Shown: in pieces, positions 44,037 through 56,526 of the stretch | Numbering within the stretch: position 1 is the first letter of the stretch | Layout: the number at the start of each line of letters is the position of its first letter | NCBI GenBank assembly: GCA_018136815.1 | Contig: CM030937.1 | Coordinates: 504,553-568,552, forward strand | Direction of reading: 5' to 3' | Length of the DNA stretch: 64,000 nt | Origin: Isochrysis galbana | Lineage: Eukaryota > Haptophyta > Isochrysidales > Isochrysidaceae | The notes under the pieces: model-generated | Told to the model about the DNA's origin: nothing | Databases searched by the model: none | The model's input: the letters and a program-made list of their open reading frames with translations, nothing else | Program-made: the position numbers and the translations under genes

Positions 44037-44750
44037 GGCAGCGGAGTCGCGTGCGTGGAGCTCCGCGACGTCGCGCTCAGATATGGAGCGCCGACGCCGG
44101 ACGCACATCGTCATCCGCGATGCATGACATAGAAATACGGTAGTGTTGTGTGTGCGGCGTAGCAGCTCGACTTCTATATGCATCATTAGTTATTAGTTGG
44201 CAACCAATGTTCATATAGATAAATTTGGTCGTGAAAATCCTTTTGATATTCTCGCCTCGCGCGCGGCCCTGGAGTGACCATTTCGAAGCCACGCCCGCTT
44301 CCTATCTCACATCATGAAAAAAACAACTGAGTATTATTGCCGCTACTGCCACTAGCCATACTAGCCACGCACCAACACGCTATAAGCCACGACACACATG
44401 ACCACATTTTGACATTATGACCCAAGGCACAGAACTAAGAACTAAGCACCTCATACCTCATGCTACTGATGATTATACCTCCCCAACAAGCCTCAGCCTC
44501 AGCCGGAGATCATTGAATGATGATCATAAACCCCAGCCGGAGACCATAACAGTCTACATTGTCATTGCCAACGTTGTATTTGTCATTGCAATGGTTATAG
44601 TCAAGGAACAAGTAATGGCACTCACACTCACTCTCAAACATATCCGGCGAAGCACCTTGGGAGGTGCTGCATGTCGCAGTTACGGTGACGAGGCTTTAAG
44701 TCCCAGTGTGGAAACCGTTCAGAAATTGCTCATTTGATAGATGATGCATG
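44037..44750. other. 3' flank of the VPS13-like gene; no gene supported
   Basis: AT-richer sequence. A 106-codon plus-strand frame at 44417-44737 from an ATG contains one hydrophobic stretch (ITVYIVIANVVFVIAMVIV) but nothing else recognisable; it is noted here and not called. Confidence 0.4.
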
Positions 44751-44757
44751 ATGCATT

Positions 44758-45207
<450 letters not shown>

Positions 45208-45589
45208 ACGGAGGGGGTTTGAAAAACGGCAAAAAAGGCCTGTTTTTGGTCCTTGAATGAAGAAAAACGTTAAAAACGTACTTCCCATCTAGGTCTAGGA
45301 GAACCTCGAGTTGCACCTTCTCACAGCTCTCATGCTCCCTGATCACCACCCTCCCAGCTCTCTCCTTCCTCTCGCCTCGTCTTCCCCTCTCGGCGCTCGT
45401 CCCATTCGCCTCGTCTCCTTGCTGCTCCGTGCTCGGTGCTCGGCAAAACGTAACAAAGAACCTCACAAGTGCAAGACGGAGGACACTAACAATATAAGAC
45501 TTAGACGGAGGAGCGCCTCTACTTTCTAACGAGCTGCTGCATTCGTCGTCGGGGGGAGCGCGCGAAACCCCGCAGGCGCGGGAAAAGAG

Positions 45590-45591
45590 GG

Positions 45592-45626
<35 letters not shown>

Positions 45627-45633
45627 TTTGGGG
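45590..45633 (+). repeat. Poly-G tract (about 36 G)
   Basis: A very long homopolymer run interrupted near its start only by an A. Could form G-quadruplexes; the exact length is unreliable. Confidence 0.9.
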
Positions 45634-45778
45634 AGGTTGCGAGACGTGGCCGATCGGCTCCTCGAACCAAAGATTTTCCGACTCTTTTAAGAGGAATGAA
45701 TGGGGGGGGGCGATGATGGGACGTCCCTCGCTGCAGAGGTTCCACCGCGCCCCGCCTCATCCCCTCCCCTCCCCTTTC
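45634..45778. other. Short flank between poly-G and CT tracts
   Basis: Contains an ATG-bearing purine/pyrimidine stretch without a coding frame that survives beyond the CT repeat. Confidence 0.4.
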
Positions 45779-46301
<523 letters not shown>

Positions 46302-46598
46302 CGCTTCATCTCATCACGCCTCGGATCTTCTGTCCTCAAACTTCATTCTCCACTTCTCTCCGAAACCTTATATCGCGCCACCGCTCTCCCTCTCAGCTAC
46401 AGCAAAACCTTCTTGACCATCACAAACAAGAGCCACCGTGATTATAGAAATAAGAGGCCTGTTGACAAGAATTTCTTCCGTACAGGCCCTCCCCCCTCTC
46501 TCTCCCTCCCGCCTCTCTCCCTCTCTTCTCTCTCTCTTCCTCTCCATCCCTCTTTTCCCTCGCTCCCCCCTTCTCCTTCGCCCCTCCCCCCTCTCTCG

Positions 46599-49500
46599 AT
46601 GGCCCCTCTCCTCATCGAGCTGGCGCCGGGGCTGGTGGGCGTGGCGCCGCGTTTGCTGCGTGAGGGGCTACCCGCGCCGGCCAACCCGATCTTCCCAGCC
46701 TCCCTCTGCGCTCCGTTGGCCCACATCGAGGGCACCCGAGAGAAGGAGAGAGAGAGAGAGGGAGAGGAGAGAGAGAGAGGGGGGGGGAGGGAGAGAGAGA
46801 GGGAGGGAGAGAGGGAGGGAGAGGAGGCAGAGAGAGAGGGAGATGAGGGAGACAGGGGTGGGGAGGAGTCCCAGAGTCGCAGCGGCGGCCAAAGGCTCTC
46901 TCAGGCTTCATCGCCGCTCTTTGGTGAGCATTCCGGCTTCATCCGGTCGGGAGAGGCATCCCATGCCGCAGAAGGCGCACACAGTCCAGCAGAGAGCTCA
47001 CATAGGGGAGAGACACGCGAGAGAGGAGAGGAGGAAAGGGGGAAGGACGTGGCGGCAGGGCGCTGCGTAGCGCCGCCCGTTCAGCCTCCTCCTCCACCAC
47101 CACTTCCTCCTTTGCCGCTGCAGCTCCTGAGCGCAGAGCCCTCTGCCTCCGACTCCGAGATTTACGTAGAGGGGGTGCGGCGCGCGGACTGGCCGGCACT
47201 GCTGCGGAGCACGCTAGCGCCCAGCTGTGTGGCGTGCTCCGCGGTGCACGGCTGGTGCGATGCGCATCGAAGGACTCGCGTTGCCAAGGTGGTGCGCCGG
47301 TGCGTTGAGGCGGGGATGGGGTCGGCCGCAGGGGGCGAAGAGGAACTCGCCCCTGGCAGCGGCGGAGCAGGGGTAGTCGCAGCCAAGTCAGGCCGGCGCG
47401 CCGGGACGGGCATGGCGGGAGGGACCCCGCCTTCTGAAGGCGACGCGGCGGGCAGCGCTATTTCGATGGAAGCCGGCAAGCCATCTGCAGAGGCGCCTCT
47501 GGGAGTGCGCGGCTGGCGTGAGGAGTGGGTCGAGCTGCGCCGGGAGCAGCTCGCGCTCAATGGCACTGCACACCTCGCAACGCCGCAGCGGCTTGCGAAC
47601 AGTGGAGCGGAGGGTATCAACCTCGCCTGCCGCGGCCACTCATCACAGATCGACTTTTTGGTGCGCGACCAGCGGTGGCCGCGCGAGACGGCGGCCGCCT
47701 ACACGTTGCTAATGTGCTGCTGCTCGGGAGCTCTGGCCCGTGACGCGGAGCGAGTGCGCCTAGCAGGGCAGGCCCCACCCGGCTCTGGGTCAAAGAGCGC
47801 TGGCGAGGTAGTGCTTTTGCGCTACCCCGCTTCGGCTGCGGTGGTACGTCGCGTGCTCAGCGAGTGCTTCTACACACACATGCTGCGTCGGCGCGCACTG
47901 TCCTCCCCGCCCTGCGCAATCGCGCTCGCCGTACCCCCTGCTTACGCCTCGCTCATGGGGCCTTGCGGCCTCGCGTACGACGACGCGCAGTGGTGCAAGC
48001 TACCAACGATGCGGGTAGGCGAGAGCTTCGTCACGGCGTCGGTTGTGTGTGCGCTGGCCTCAGCCGAGGTCTTCGGAGAGCGGTCGGCGCGTACTGCGAC
48101 CACGGGCATCTACACCCGCATCTGCGTTGGTGGGACGATTGAGGTGTTGCCCGTTGACTCGGACGTGGTCCGTCTGGTATCGGATCATAGAGCTGGCACC
48201 GAACCGGATAGGGACGACTCGGAGGGCGGCAGCGGGGCGCGAACTCACGAGGCGTACGCGAGCGAGAGTTCAACGAGTGCGAGCTTCCTCATACCGGTCG
48301 GTGGGGTGCGTCCAGTGCTAGCGCCCCTGCCTGCTGTTTTCATTGCGCGCACCGCCGCGAAACGCTGCCGGCGGTCGGCCCTCTCGCCCCATCCTGCCCT
48401 CCCGCCACGTGCGGCTCCCGCGCGCGACCCCCCCCCCCCCCCCCGCCCTCCCCCTTCCCCTCCGTTGCTTGTGCCTTCAGAGTGGCTACCATCTCCCCGC
48501 GGGCGCAACGGTAACGCTGCAGTCGGTGGTGGACAAGTTTCGGTCGCATGGAACGTATGTACTGCGCATCCGCCCTGATGGTCGCGACACGCGCCGGCAC
48601 CACTGTGCTCACTGCGTCGCCCTTCTCACCTGAGCAGGTTCGTGCGCCGCAAGTGCTACACCGTCAGCGTGTCCTATGAGCGACCAACTATTGAGAGCGG
48701 GGCGTCCCAAGACTCCGTATGCCCTCGGCCTACTACGGACGGCGCCCCAAACAAGGGCGAGATTGCATCTCCGGATGAGCGCCCCCCAAAGTCGCAGAGC
48801 ATTCTTGTGCCAATGCCGTGTATTAGTGCCGACGTCGGCATCTTGCGGCCAGCCCTGCAGGTCCGCCCAGCTCTCCCCACTGAGTCGCCAGCCATCATCG
48901 CGAACCACGAGGCACTCGGCCTGCCACCGACGAGCGACGAGGCGCTTGGCCTACGCGAGGCGAGCGCCAGCATGCCCGTTGATCACGCTGCCGAGATCGA
49001 AGCGCTCGCACTGAGTTCTGGGCGGGCCTGGAGTAACGACGAGGCAGGGATGCGTGCGCCCGCGCCGCCGCCTTGTGAGCGTCCGCAGTTGGTCGCCCCT
49101 GTACGAGCTGCGCTGCAGCTCTCGCAGCAGCAGCAAGCGGCGAAGCCTCTCAAGCAATGGCGCTTGCCCTTAGACGAGATGGCAGAGGAGGCTCCACAAT
49201 CGCCACTTTGTGGGTCGGCGTTCTTGCGCGACGACGCGGCGCTCGCCAGCAGACTGGCGCAATCGCCGTCGCCAGAGGCTGTTCGGTCGCCGCCAAAAGG
49301 ACCAAGTTTTGTGCGCGATGGCTCCCACGTAGTGCCTGCGCCGCCGGTAGCGGAGCCAACGGATGCCAACCAGTCACGGCAAAAGCCGGGCGCACATGGG
49401 AGGACGCAGGGCAGGGCAAGGCGCGCCAGTGACAAAGCTGGCGGTGCGGCCGCCCTGGGCCCTTGGGCCATCTCGGCGTCGGAGGGCGGGCACAGTAGCA

Positions 49501-51518
49501 GTGCGCTGGATCAAGCGACGGGATCAGCAAGAGCCGCCGTGATGGATGGCGTCATCGACGTAGGACCTCCCGTGATTGTGGCTGTCTCGGGCCCACCAAG
49601 GCCAAGCGCTGTTGATGCCCTCGCGATGGTGCCTTCCAACGCGGCCGCTCTTGTTCAAGACAAGAAGCGCCCCGATCCTCGCAAAGCACCTTTGAGGGCA
49701 GTGATGAGCGGCTGCGCAAGTGCCACTCCGGCGAACACGGCTGACGGATCCGCGGCCCCGCGAGGCAAGAAGCGACCCAAGGTGGTGAAAGCAGCGCGGC
49801 GGCGTTGTGGGGGAGCCGGGCCCGATGCGATAGCTCCGCCGGTTGCGAGGGGTGGGCGCTCCGGCATCACGGGCGGGGGAGAGGAGGCGTGTGCGCGACA
49901 GTCAGGGGAGAGGGTACCATCGGCGCCTGCCGGGCCCGCGGCGGATGGTGCGGATGCGATTATAGCCGAGGGCAAAGGCGTGGGAGCTGTGCCTCCACAA
50001 GGAACCGCTGCGTTGTGCGACAAGCTGAGTGGGAGGGCCCGTCAAGCTGGTGGGCAAGGCAAGAATCACGCCCCGCAATCGCTCGCAGCAGCGCTAGCAC
50101 ATGACGCCGATACGGAGGCGGAGGCTCCGCCGAGCCTTGAGACAGAGCCCAAGGACGGTAGCCACGGGGCGGGCTGCGGGAAGAAGCGAGCCCGGACGGT
50201 GCCCGCGGACGCCGCCGAATCGGAGGCGGCATACGTGCCGGGAGGCCACGACGCAGCGCCTCCCGCCGCTGCGCGCAGATTGAAATGCACCAAAGAGGCA
50301 GGGAACGCACCAGTGGAGCCCGCCACCGACTCGGAAGCGACGCATGTGCCGAGCCGTGAATTGGAGTCTCCTGCTGCTATCAAGGCGGCGGTGGGCGGAA
50401 AGAAGCGCGCCAAAGCGGGCTTTGCGATACTGGCCGCGTCCATGGAGGATGCCGCCGGCTCTGAGGTGACACGTTTGCCAGGTCAGAGCGCGACGTCTCT
50501 TGCCGTCGCCTCAGCTGCAGCGTCCGGGACGATGTGCGCCAAGCCGGGTGAGATAGTCCCAGCGGCACCCACGAGGAACGATGTGCATCCTAAGACGACA
50601 AGCCTGTCCGCACAGGCGGCGGCACAGTCGGCCAGCTTGGTGGCGGCGCGCGGGAAGAGGCGCGCAAGTGGCGCGGCCGAGGCGGTGCTGGCAACACCGG
50701 CGGGGCACGCTGGCGATTCGAAAGCGCCTGTGCCCAGGAAAACTCGAGCTCAGATGGCGCTGGCGAAAGCAGCAGACAGTGCGGGCCCGGACGCAGCGGC
50801 TGGCCAAAGCAGCGATGCTGTATCCCACGCTGTCACAGGCAAGCTGGCTCAAGCTGTTGTGCACGGGAAAAGACGCCTGAGTTCGGCCGAAACAGCGCCA
50901 GCGGTACCAGCGAAAGGATCCAATGGCTTGGGGGTGGCCGAATCGCTAGACCCCATGGCTGCGTTCCAGGTGTTCATGGACGGGCCGGCCCCATATGCCA
51001 GGCGCGGGAAGAAGGTCGCCCAGGCGACTACTTCGTCGCCTTTCGCTGGAGGCACGCCGAGCGTGGCTGCTCGAGATGGCGCTGTAAGCGAGCGACGCCG
51101 TGGCGGGCGTGGCGACGCTAGAGGCAAGGGGCGCGGACGCCGCGCCTGCGATGCCGGGGTCGTTCGATCCCTTGGCGGTAGAGACGTCGTTATCCCTGCC
51201 ACACTCTGTACGATGGCAGAGGGAGACGGCCGACAGCTCCATATCCGACATTCAGCTCCTTCGCTGCGGCTTCCACGGGCGGCGACGAAGAGATCGGCCG
51301 TACGGCAGCAGGTGGAAGCCGGAAGAGGCAGCAGCGCGACGGGCGGTGTGCGCGCCGCAGGTCGCGCAGGCGTCTCGTGGCCCGGTGCGGATCACCCCTG
51401 TGAGAGGGTCCACGTATCCAATCACCCGGCGGAGTGCGGTGTTGCGCACCTCGCGCAAGCCTACGCTAGCGCTCATGTCATAGGAGGCTGGGAAAGCGGC
51501 GAAGGCGAGGACGACTAG
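46599..51518 (+). CDS. Large basic low-complexity protein with GKKR repeats (3 exons), unknown
   Basis: Exons 46599-48305, 48481-48554 and 48638-51518 (about 1,553 residues); GT-AG introns of 175 and 83 bp, phases 0 and 2. Residues about 50-100 are a Glu/Arg run encoded by a GA microsatellite inside the exon. The better-conserved-looking part is about 190-620: cysteine-containing CVACSAVHGWCDAHRRTR, then WREEWVELRREQLAL, QIDFLVRDQRWPRETAAAYTLLM, and VVDKFRSHGT joined across intron 2 to FVRRKCYTVSVSYE. The C-terminal half is disordered, Ala/Pro-rich, with at least five spaced basic boxes (GKKRPK, GKKRAR, GKKRAK, GKRRAS, GKRRLS) that look like nuclear-localisation or DNA-contact motifs. No known domain. 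The 3' end is uncertain: a GTAAGC at about 51084 could open another intron leading to a different frame that stops at 51483. Confidence 0.55.
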
Positions 51519-51589
51519 GACGAGAGCTCTGCAGCACTCCGCATCCCGCCCTGGGCGCCGCCCTGGACTTTCACTACTTAGTAAGGAAG

Positions 51590-51775
51590 GGCGTCAGAGT
51601 TTTATTGTTGTGTTAGTATAACCTTAGTGCTGCGGGACCGTAGCCCTTCGACGGCAACGGAGCCCCTACCCCGCGATGGGGGTGTGCGCGGTTGGCGCAT
51701 GGCTCGTCCGGTGTATGTGGCTAGGAATGCTAGCTAACAAGATGTCATACGACGCTATAAGTTCTAACGTGGTAC
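51590..51775 (+). repeat. LTR-like repeat, inverted partner of 22935-23105
   Basis: Runs from GCGTCAGAGTTTTATTGTTG through AACCTTAGTGCTG and GACGGCAACGGAGCCCCTACC to TCGACGCTATAAGTTCTAAC. Compared with 22935-23105 it has an insertion of about 12 bp (GGGTGTGCGCGG) and a few indels. It lies 70 bp downstream of the GKKR-protein stop codon. Confidence 0.75.
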
Positions 51776-53668
51776 CCCCGCCGAGAGGTCACCGCAATCT
51801 CCATAACACCAGCGCGCGCGTCGACGCTCAAGGGTGCAACACCTCATCGAATGGACTCGACGCATTCGATGAAAATCTTTCCTTCGAATTTGTGGCTGCC
51901 GAGCGGGCCACACGTTCCCACAACTGGTGGGACCTGGACAATATGGTCAGTCTACACAAATTCTTCAGTGGTGGCCGATACCAGATCCGCAAGCATTCAC
52001 CAGTTCAAGGGTGGGAAGGACACTTTACCACATCGAATCACTCCAAGCACCCCTCAGCTCTTACTTCTACGGCTGTGGGGGTCGTGCGGCGAAGGCAACG
52101 GCCGTCCGCTCTGCACCACGGCGCCGGGCAGGACGATCCTCGTCGAATCCCCCCGGACGCCATCACGCGGAAAGGTCATCCCGGGCCGGCATGGTCTCCA
52201 CAACTCGCTCAACACGAGCAGGAAGACTGCCATTGCTATGGGGAAGATTCGATCTCGTCGGTTCAAGATACGATCTCCCCCTCGCATGTTCATCTCATTG
52301 CCCTCATTGAGTCCTCCTAGAGGCTCAAGACACCATTCTCAAAGCATAATGAGTTATTTGCCACTCGCGGAAGCCTTCCCGGCAAAAAACGGCGTTGTCC
52401 TACGAATTGCCGCAAACACCTGAGGACACGATTTGAGGCTCATGATGAGCTCCCTAGAACTTGCTCCCACGAGATGAAATGCTCTTTGGCATGGGTTCTT
52501 TTCGACCTTCAGTGGAGACCAAGCTTGGTTTTGAAGCCCAATGAGAGTTTTGGCTGCTTTTGCCTCTTGCGGGGCAAAAACAAAACTCTCGACGCACCCG
52601 GTGGCCTCCGATGGCCGAAGTACTCAGTTCACGCTAGAGCCGAAAGCTCGGTCAAGACGAAGTCTACAGCCTTGGCCATAGTGGGAGCTAAGGATCTCAA
52701 GACTGAGTTGGGACTATCCTTCAGTTGGTGGGAACTCCCAATCCTTCACTCTCGAAAATTCTGTGGCTTTCAAGCTCAGGGTCCTACAAATACACCGAAA
52801 TCGTAGGACGCGGTCCTATAATGTAGGACGGAACTTTTTAGCCGCTATTGATTAGCACTCTTTACATGGTGGATAAAGATAAAGACTTCAACCTGGAAAC
52901 ATCGGAAGACCTCTCGCAGGCGGCGAGAGGTTTGGATATACGAAACATCACTTAGGATAGCTTAATTTTTCTAGTAGAAAACTCAACGTAGACTCAAAGA
53001 AAGATCACACGAGATGCAATGGAGGGAACCTCGAGCAAAGTTAGAAAAAAGGAGAAGCCACACAATCTCCCGCCCCCTTCTCTCCGACTCCTGGCCGAGG
53101 CAGCGCGCACGGCCTCCCCGGAACCAGCTTCTCCGCTAAAGAGGGAACTGGGGAACGGGAAGGGGGTTGACAGGGGTTAGGGTTGGGTAGTAGGGAGGTT
53201 CACTAGCACTGCCTGCCTCACGCCGTACAAGTAGCGGGATATTTTAAGAATATTTTTTTACCATACATGATACATGTAAACAGTACATAAGGGCTATTCC
53301 GCACACGCAATGATGCCGCATATACACAGCAGATCTAGAGCACGCATGCCAATACAATGAGCAGCGGACCGTTCACTTAGCTGGGAGACACAATAGGAAG
53401 CAAGGCAATGGCCCGCTCATCGCTTCATCTCGTGCGCGCCGTCGGTGCCGCCCTGCCGCTGTGCGCGGGCCACGCCTTGTGGTCGGGCGTGACGGCGTGG
53501 ATGAGCCATAGCCAATCTCTTGCACACAGCGGCACATGCTCCTCACTACGGGGCTAGCCCTGCTTCGACGCGTCTAGCGCGCTTCTAGGGCCTCCTGCGG
53601 GCCACCGTCCGGGCCGCGAGCCATCTCCCAGGCTGCGCGCGGCCCGCCACGCGTCGACCGGGCGAACC
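51776..53668. other. Degenerate sequence, possible retroelement interior; no gene supported
   Basis: Following an LTR-like repeat, 51850-52420 has overlapping open frames in three phases with no recognisable gag or pol motif; a decayed retroelement interior is possible but unproven. 52440-53640 is AT-richer and holds nothing I can name. Confidence 0.35.
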
Positions 53669-56166
53669 TCAGCAGTCAAGATACTCTTTCACTTCCCAAT
53701 GCGAGAGGTGCGACGTGTAGTCCTGCCAGTGTGCACGCCGCAGCTTGAGGTATGAGTCGACAAAGCCATTGCCGAGCTGCCGGCGTAGGCCTGCCGAGCC
53801 GTCGAGCGCCTCGAGGGCCTCGCGTAGGTTAGGCGGCAGCCTGCCTGCGGCAGAGAGCGCCGCTGCAACACGCGGGTCGTGCGTATCGTACATGTTGAGG
53901 TCGACAGGTGGTGGCGCTGCGGGTGAGGCGGTGGGGTGGCGCGGGTCGGAAGGTCGGGGAACCGACTGGGGTATAGGGTCGTATCGTGGTCCGGGTAGAG
54001 TTCGCGATGAGCATGCTCGTACCTGCGGGCACGCCGCCTCGCAACCCGTCGAGGCCAGCGGCGCCCATCGCCGCCGGAAGGAGGTACGGGTTGGTCGCCA
54101 TATCCGCCAGTCTTAATTCCATACGCGGAGCACCGCTCGGGATGCGCACAAGCGCGGAGCGATTGTTACCTGCCCACGTGGCTGCAGTGGGCGACCACGT
54201 CGCACCAGAGCTTGTCGACCTGTGACACGCGGCGGCCAGCGCACTCGGGCCGATGGGGGTGGGGTGGGGGGGCTGGAGGGGTTGGGGGATGGGAGTGCGT
54301 GGGCGGTCTTCGCCCATCACACCTGGCGTTGAGCCGCTTGAACGAGTTCACGGACGGGTTGGTGATCGCAGTGTATGCCGGTGCGTGCGCGAGAAGGCCG
54401 CCAAGAAACCTGAGGGCCGTTTGCGAAAGCCCATGCACCTCGACTGGCCCACCACCGCAGACGTTCTCGCCCGTGGCTTTCGAGACCAGCGAGACATGCG
54501 AGTGGCAGCCAGAGCCCGTGAGCGAGGCGAACGGCTTAGGCATGAAGGTGGCACGCAGGCCGTGCGCCTCGGCCAGCGTACGCGCCATGTACCTGCGACA
54601 CGGGACGTCGGGCAGAGCCGGGGTTGGCGGCGGTAACGCTCAGCAGCAGGGCGCAGTGCAACGGGCCCACTTGAAGAAGACGACGCGGTCGGCGGTGACG
54701 AGCGCGTCGTCGTAGTCCCAGTTTATCTCAAACTGCCCGGATGCATCCTCGTGGTCGGCCTGGTATGGCCCCCAGCCCATGGCCTCCATATGTGAACAGA
54801 GCGTCGAGATGTAGTCGTACCTGGAATGGCGCCAGAAGGAAAAGGGGGTTGAGAGGGGAGGGACAGTAAGCAGCTGACGGTGAGCGGAGCGGGCGGATAT
54901 AAAGGCGCGCACCGCCGCATCAGCGCGTGCGCGTCGTAGCACGGCTTGCCCTGCGTATCTAAATGGTCGCCCAGCCTGGGCGGGGCGTTCGGGTTGTCTG
55001 ATGCCTTGGGCGCGTCGAGGAGGAAGAACTCGCACTCGACGCCCGTCTTCATGGAGAGACCCTCCGCCGCAAGCTGAAAACAGTGTGCACAGGTAGCTTG
55101 GCAGCGATTGCTGACACGAATGATCGATCGCCGGCGGGTAGCGAAATCGGGGGGCATCTAAGAGCGTAGGGGCTGGCTGGCGCCGGCGCACCTCGTCTAC
55201 GACCTTACGAAGGACATTGCGCGGCCCGTGGTCGAGCTCCACCCCATTGTGTACCAGGTTGCACGAGAGCCAGCCCACCTCGGGACGCCATGGGAGCGGT
55301 GTGAGTGTGCTCGGGTCGGGCACCGCTAGTAGGTCGCCCATGGTAGGGTCCATGTCGATGTGTGTGGCGAAGCCGGCGAACCCAGCACCTACAGAGTTGC
55401 GGCAATGGTCCGGCGCACGGGGCGGGTGACGCGTGGCAGGGAGTGGAGCGGTCTCATCCCACCGGCCACCCATGCCCGTCCGCTTCCCGTTGCTCACCGT
55501 CTCCTCCCTGCCTGAAGTGTCTGTCAAATCCTGCCCTCCACCACGACCCTTGCCTTTTCCCTCTCTCTCTCACCACCGCTCAAAATATCTCTCCCTGCTT
55601 CACCTTTGCTCGCAACGCCCCTCCCTAATCCATCACTTTCCCTCTCACACCATAGTTCCTCCAACTCTCTCCCGTCCTCCTTACCCCCCCCCCCCCTCCC
55701 TCTTGTCCCACCGCCCCACTCTTCATCCATCTCATGAACCTCTTGTCTGAGTCCCTCTTCCGCGATTATCGCTCGCCTCGCTTCCAATCTCGCCATCCCA
55801 TTGCCTTTCTTCACCCTCTCTCACCATCGCTTGCAAATCCCCTTAACCTCGAAGCCGCAGACCTCCATATCCTCCTCTCTTCTCCTCTTCTCCTTACCCC
55901 CGCCTGCGACTCCTCTTCCCGATGCTCGTAGTGTCTCCCTCATCCCTCATCCCCAATCCCCCCATCTCTCTCTCACCTCCGCTCGCAATCTCCTTCACTC
56001 TCGCGGCTGGCACGAGCTTCGAGCGCTGCACGCCGAAAAGGTCGACGAATGAGAACTGGAAGAAGCGGAGGCCGAGTCGCTCGCCCCGCTCGCCGATCTC
56101 CTCTGCCGCGCGTGTATGCACACGATGCGTCGCACAGCGCAGCAGCGGACGGCGACTCAGCAGCAT
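53669..56166 (-). CDS. glnT: Type III (GlnT-like) glutamine synthetase (7 exons)
   Basis: Minus-strand exons: 55977-56166, 55192-55388, 54913-55073, 54671-54820, 54323-54592, 54023-54219, 53669-53916; 1,413 bp, 470 residues. All six introns are GT-AG and each junction restores the family sequence. The N-terminal beta-grasp (RFFQFSFVDLFGVQRSKLVPA) is followed by GAGFAGFATHIDMDP, the catalytic ECEFFLLD, HEDASGQFEIN (Glu ligands), GSGCHSHVSL (His ligand), SFKRLNAR-STSSGATWSP and NNRSALVRIP, then ELRLADMATNPYL and a C-terminal WEVKEYLDC. This order and these words are those of bacterial GlnT ('type III glutamate-ammonia ligase'), not of eukaryotic GSII. Expected reaction: ATP-dependent amidation of glutamate, or gamma-glutamylation of an amine in some GlnT relatives. 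The first 30 residues (MLLSRRPLLRCATHRVHTR) look like an organelle presequence. Confidence 0.85.
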
Positions 56167-56526
56167 TTGGTACGATGGTGGGGAGAGACACTCGAAAGAA
56201 TGAAGAGGGGAGGGGAGAAGGCGGGAGATGAGAGGGGGAGGCGGGGGGTGGGGGTGGGGGGCGTTCTCCGACAAGAGCAGGAGAAGAGACAGAAGAGAGA
56301 GCAGAAGAAGAGAAGGGAAGAAGGGAGGGGGGGAGCAGTGAGCCGAGCGGGGCGGGGGGGGGACAACGGAGGGGAAGGAAATCTTGTATCTCCCCCCCCC
56401 CCCCCCCCTTCTTTATTTCCCCCCCCCCCTTTATATCTCCCCCCCCTTTATCTCTTAAGGTGGTCCGTGGATGAGAGGGCCCACCCCCGGTATCAAGTTC
56501 CTCCTGCAGTTCCCGGGACCGTCGCA
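56167..56526. promoter_or_regulatory. Shared upstream region of two divergent genes
   Basis: The 360 bp between the glutamine synthetase start (56166, minus) and the transposase-derived gene start (56527, plus). It contains purine-rich sequence, poly-C runs at about 56393-56408, 56420-56430 and 56440-56447, and short TTTAT boxes. Any promoter here must serve both directions unless one gene has an upstream exon. No individual element can be defined. Confidence 0.4.

Noticed and set aside
51851-52423. Gag polyprotein after the LTR-like repeat at 51.6 kb
   Set aside because: No zinc knuckle, capsid or protease motif could be found in any frame; kept only as possible degenerate interior.
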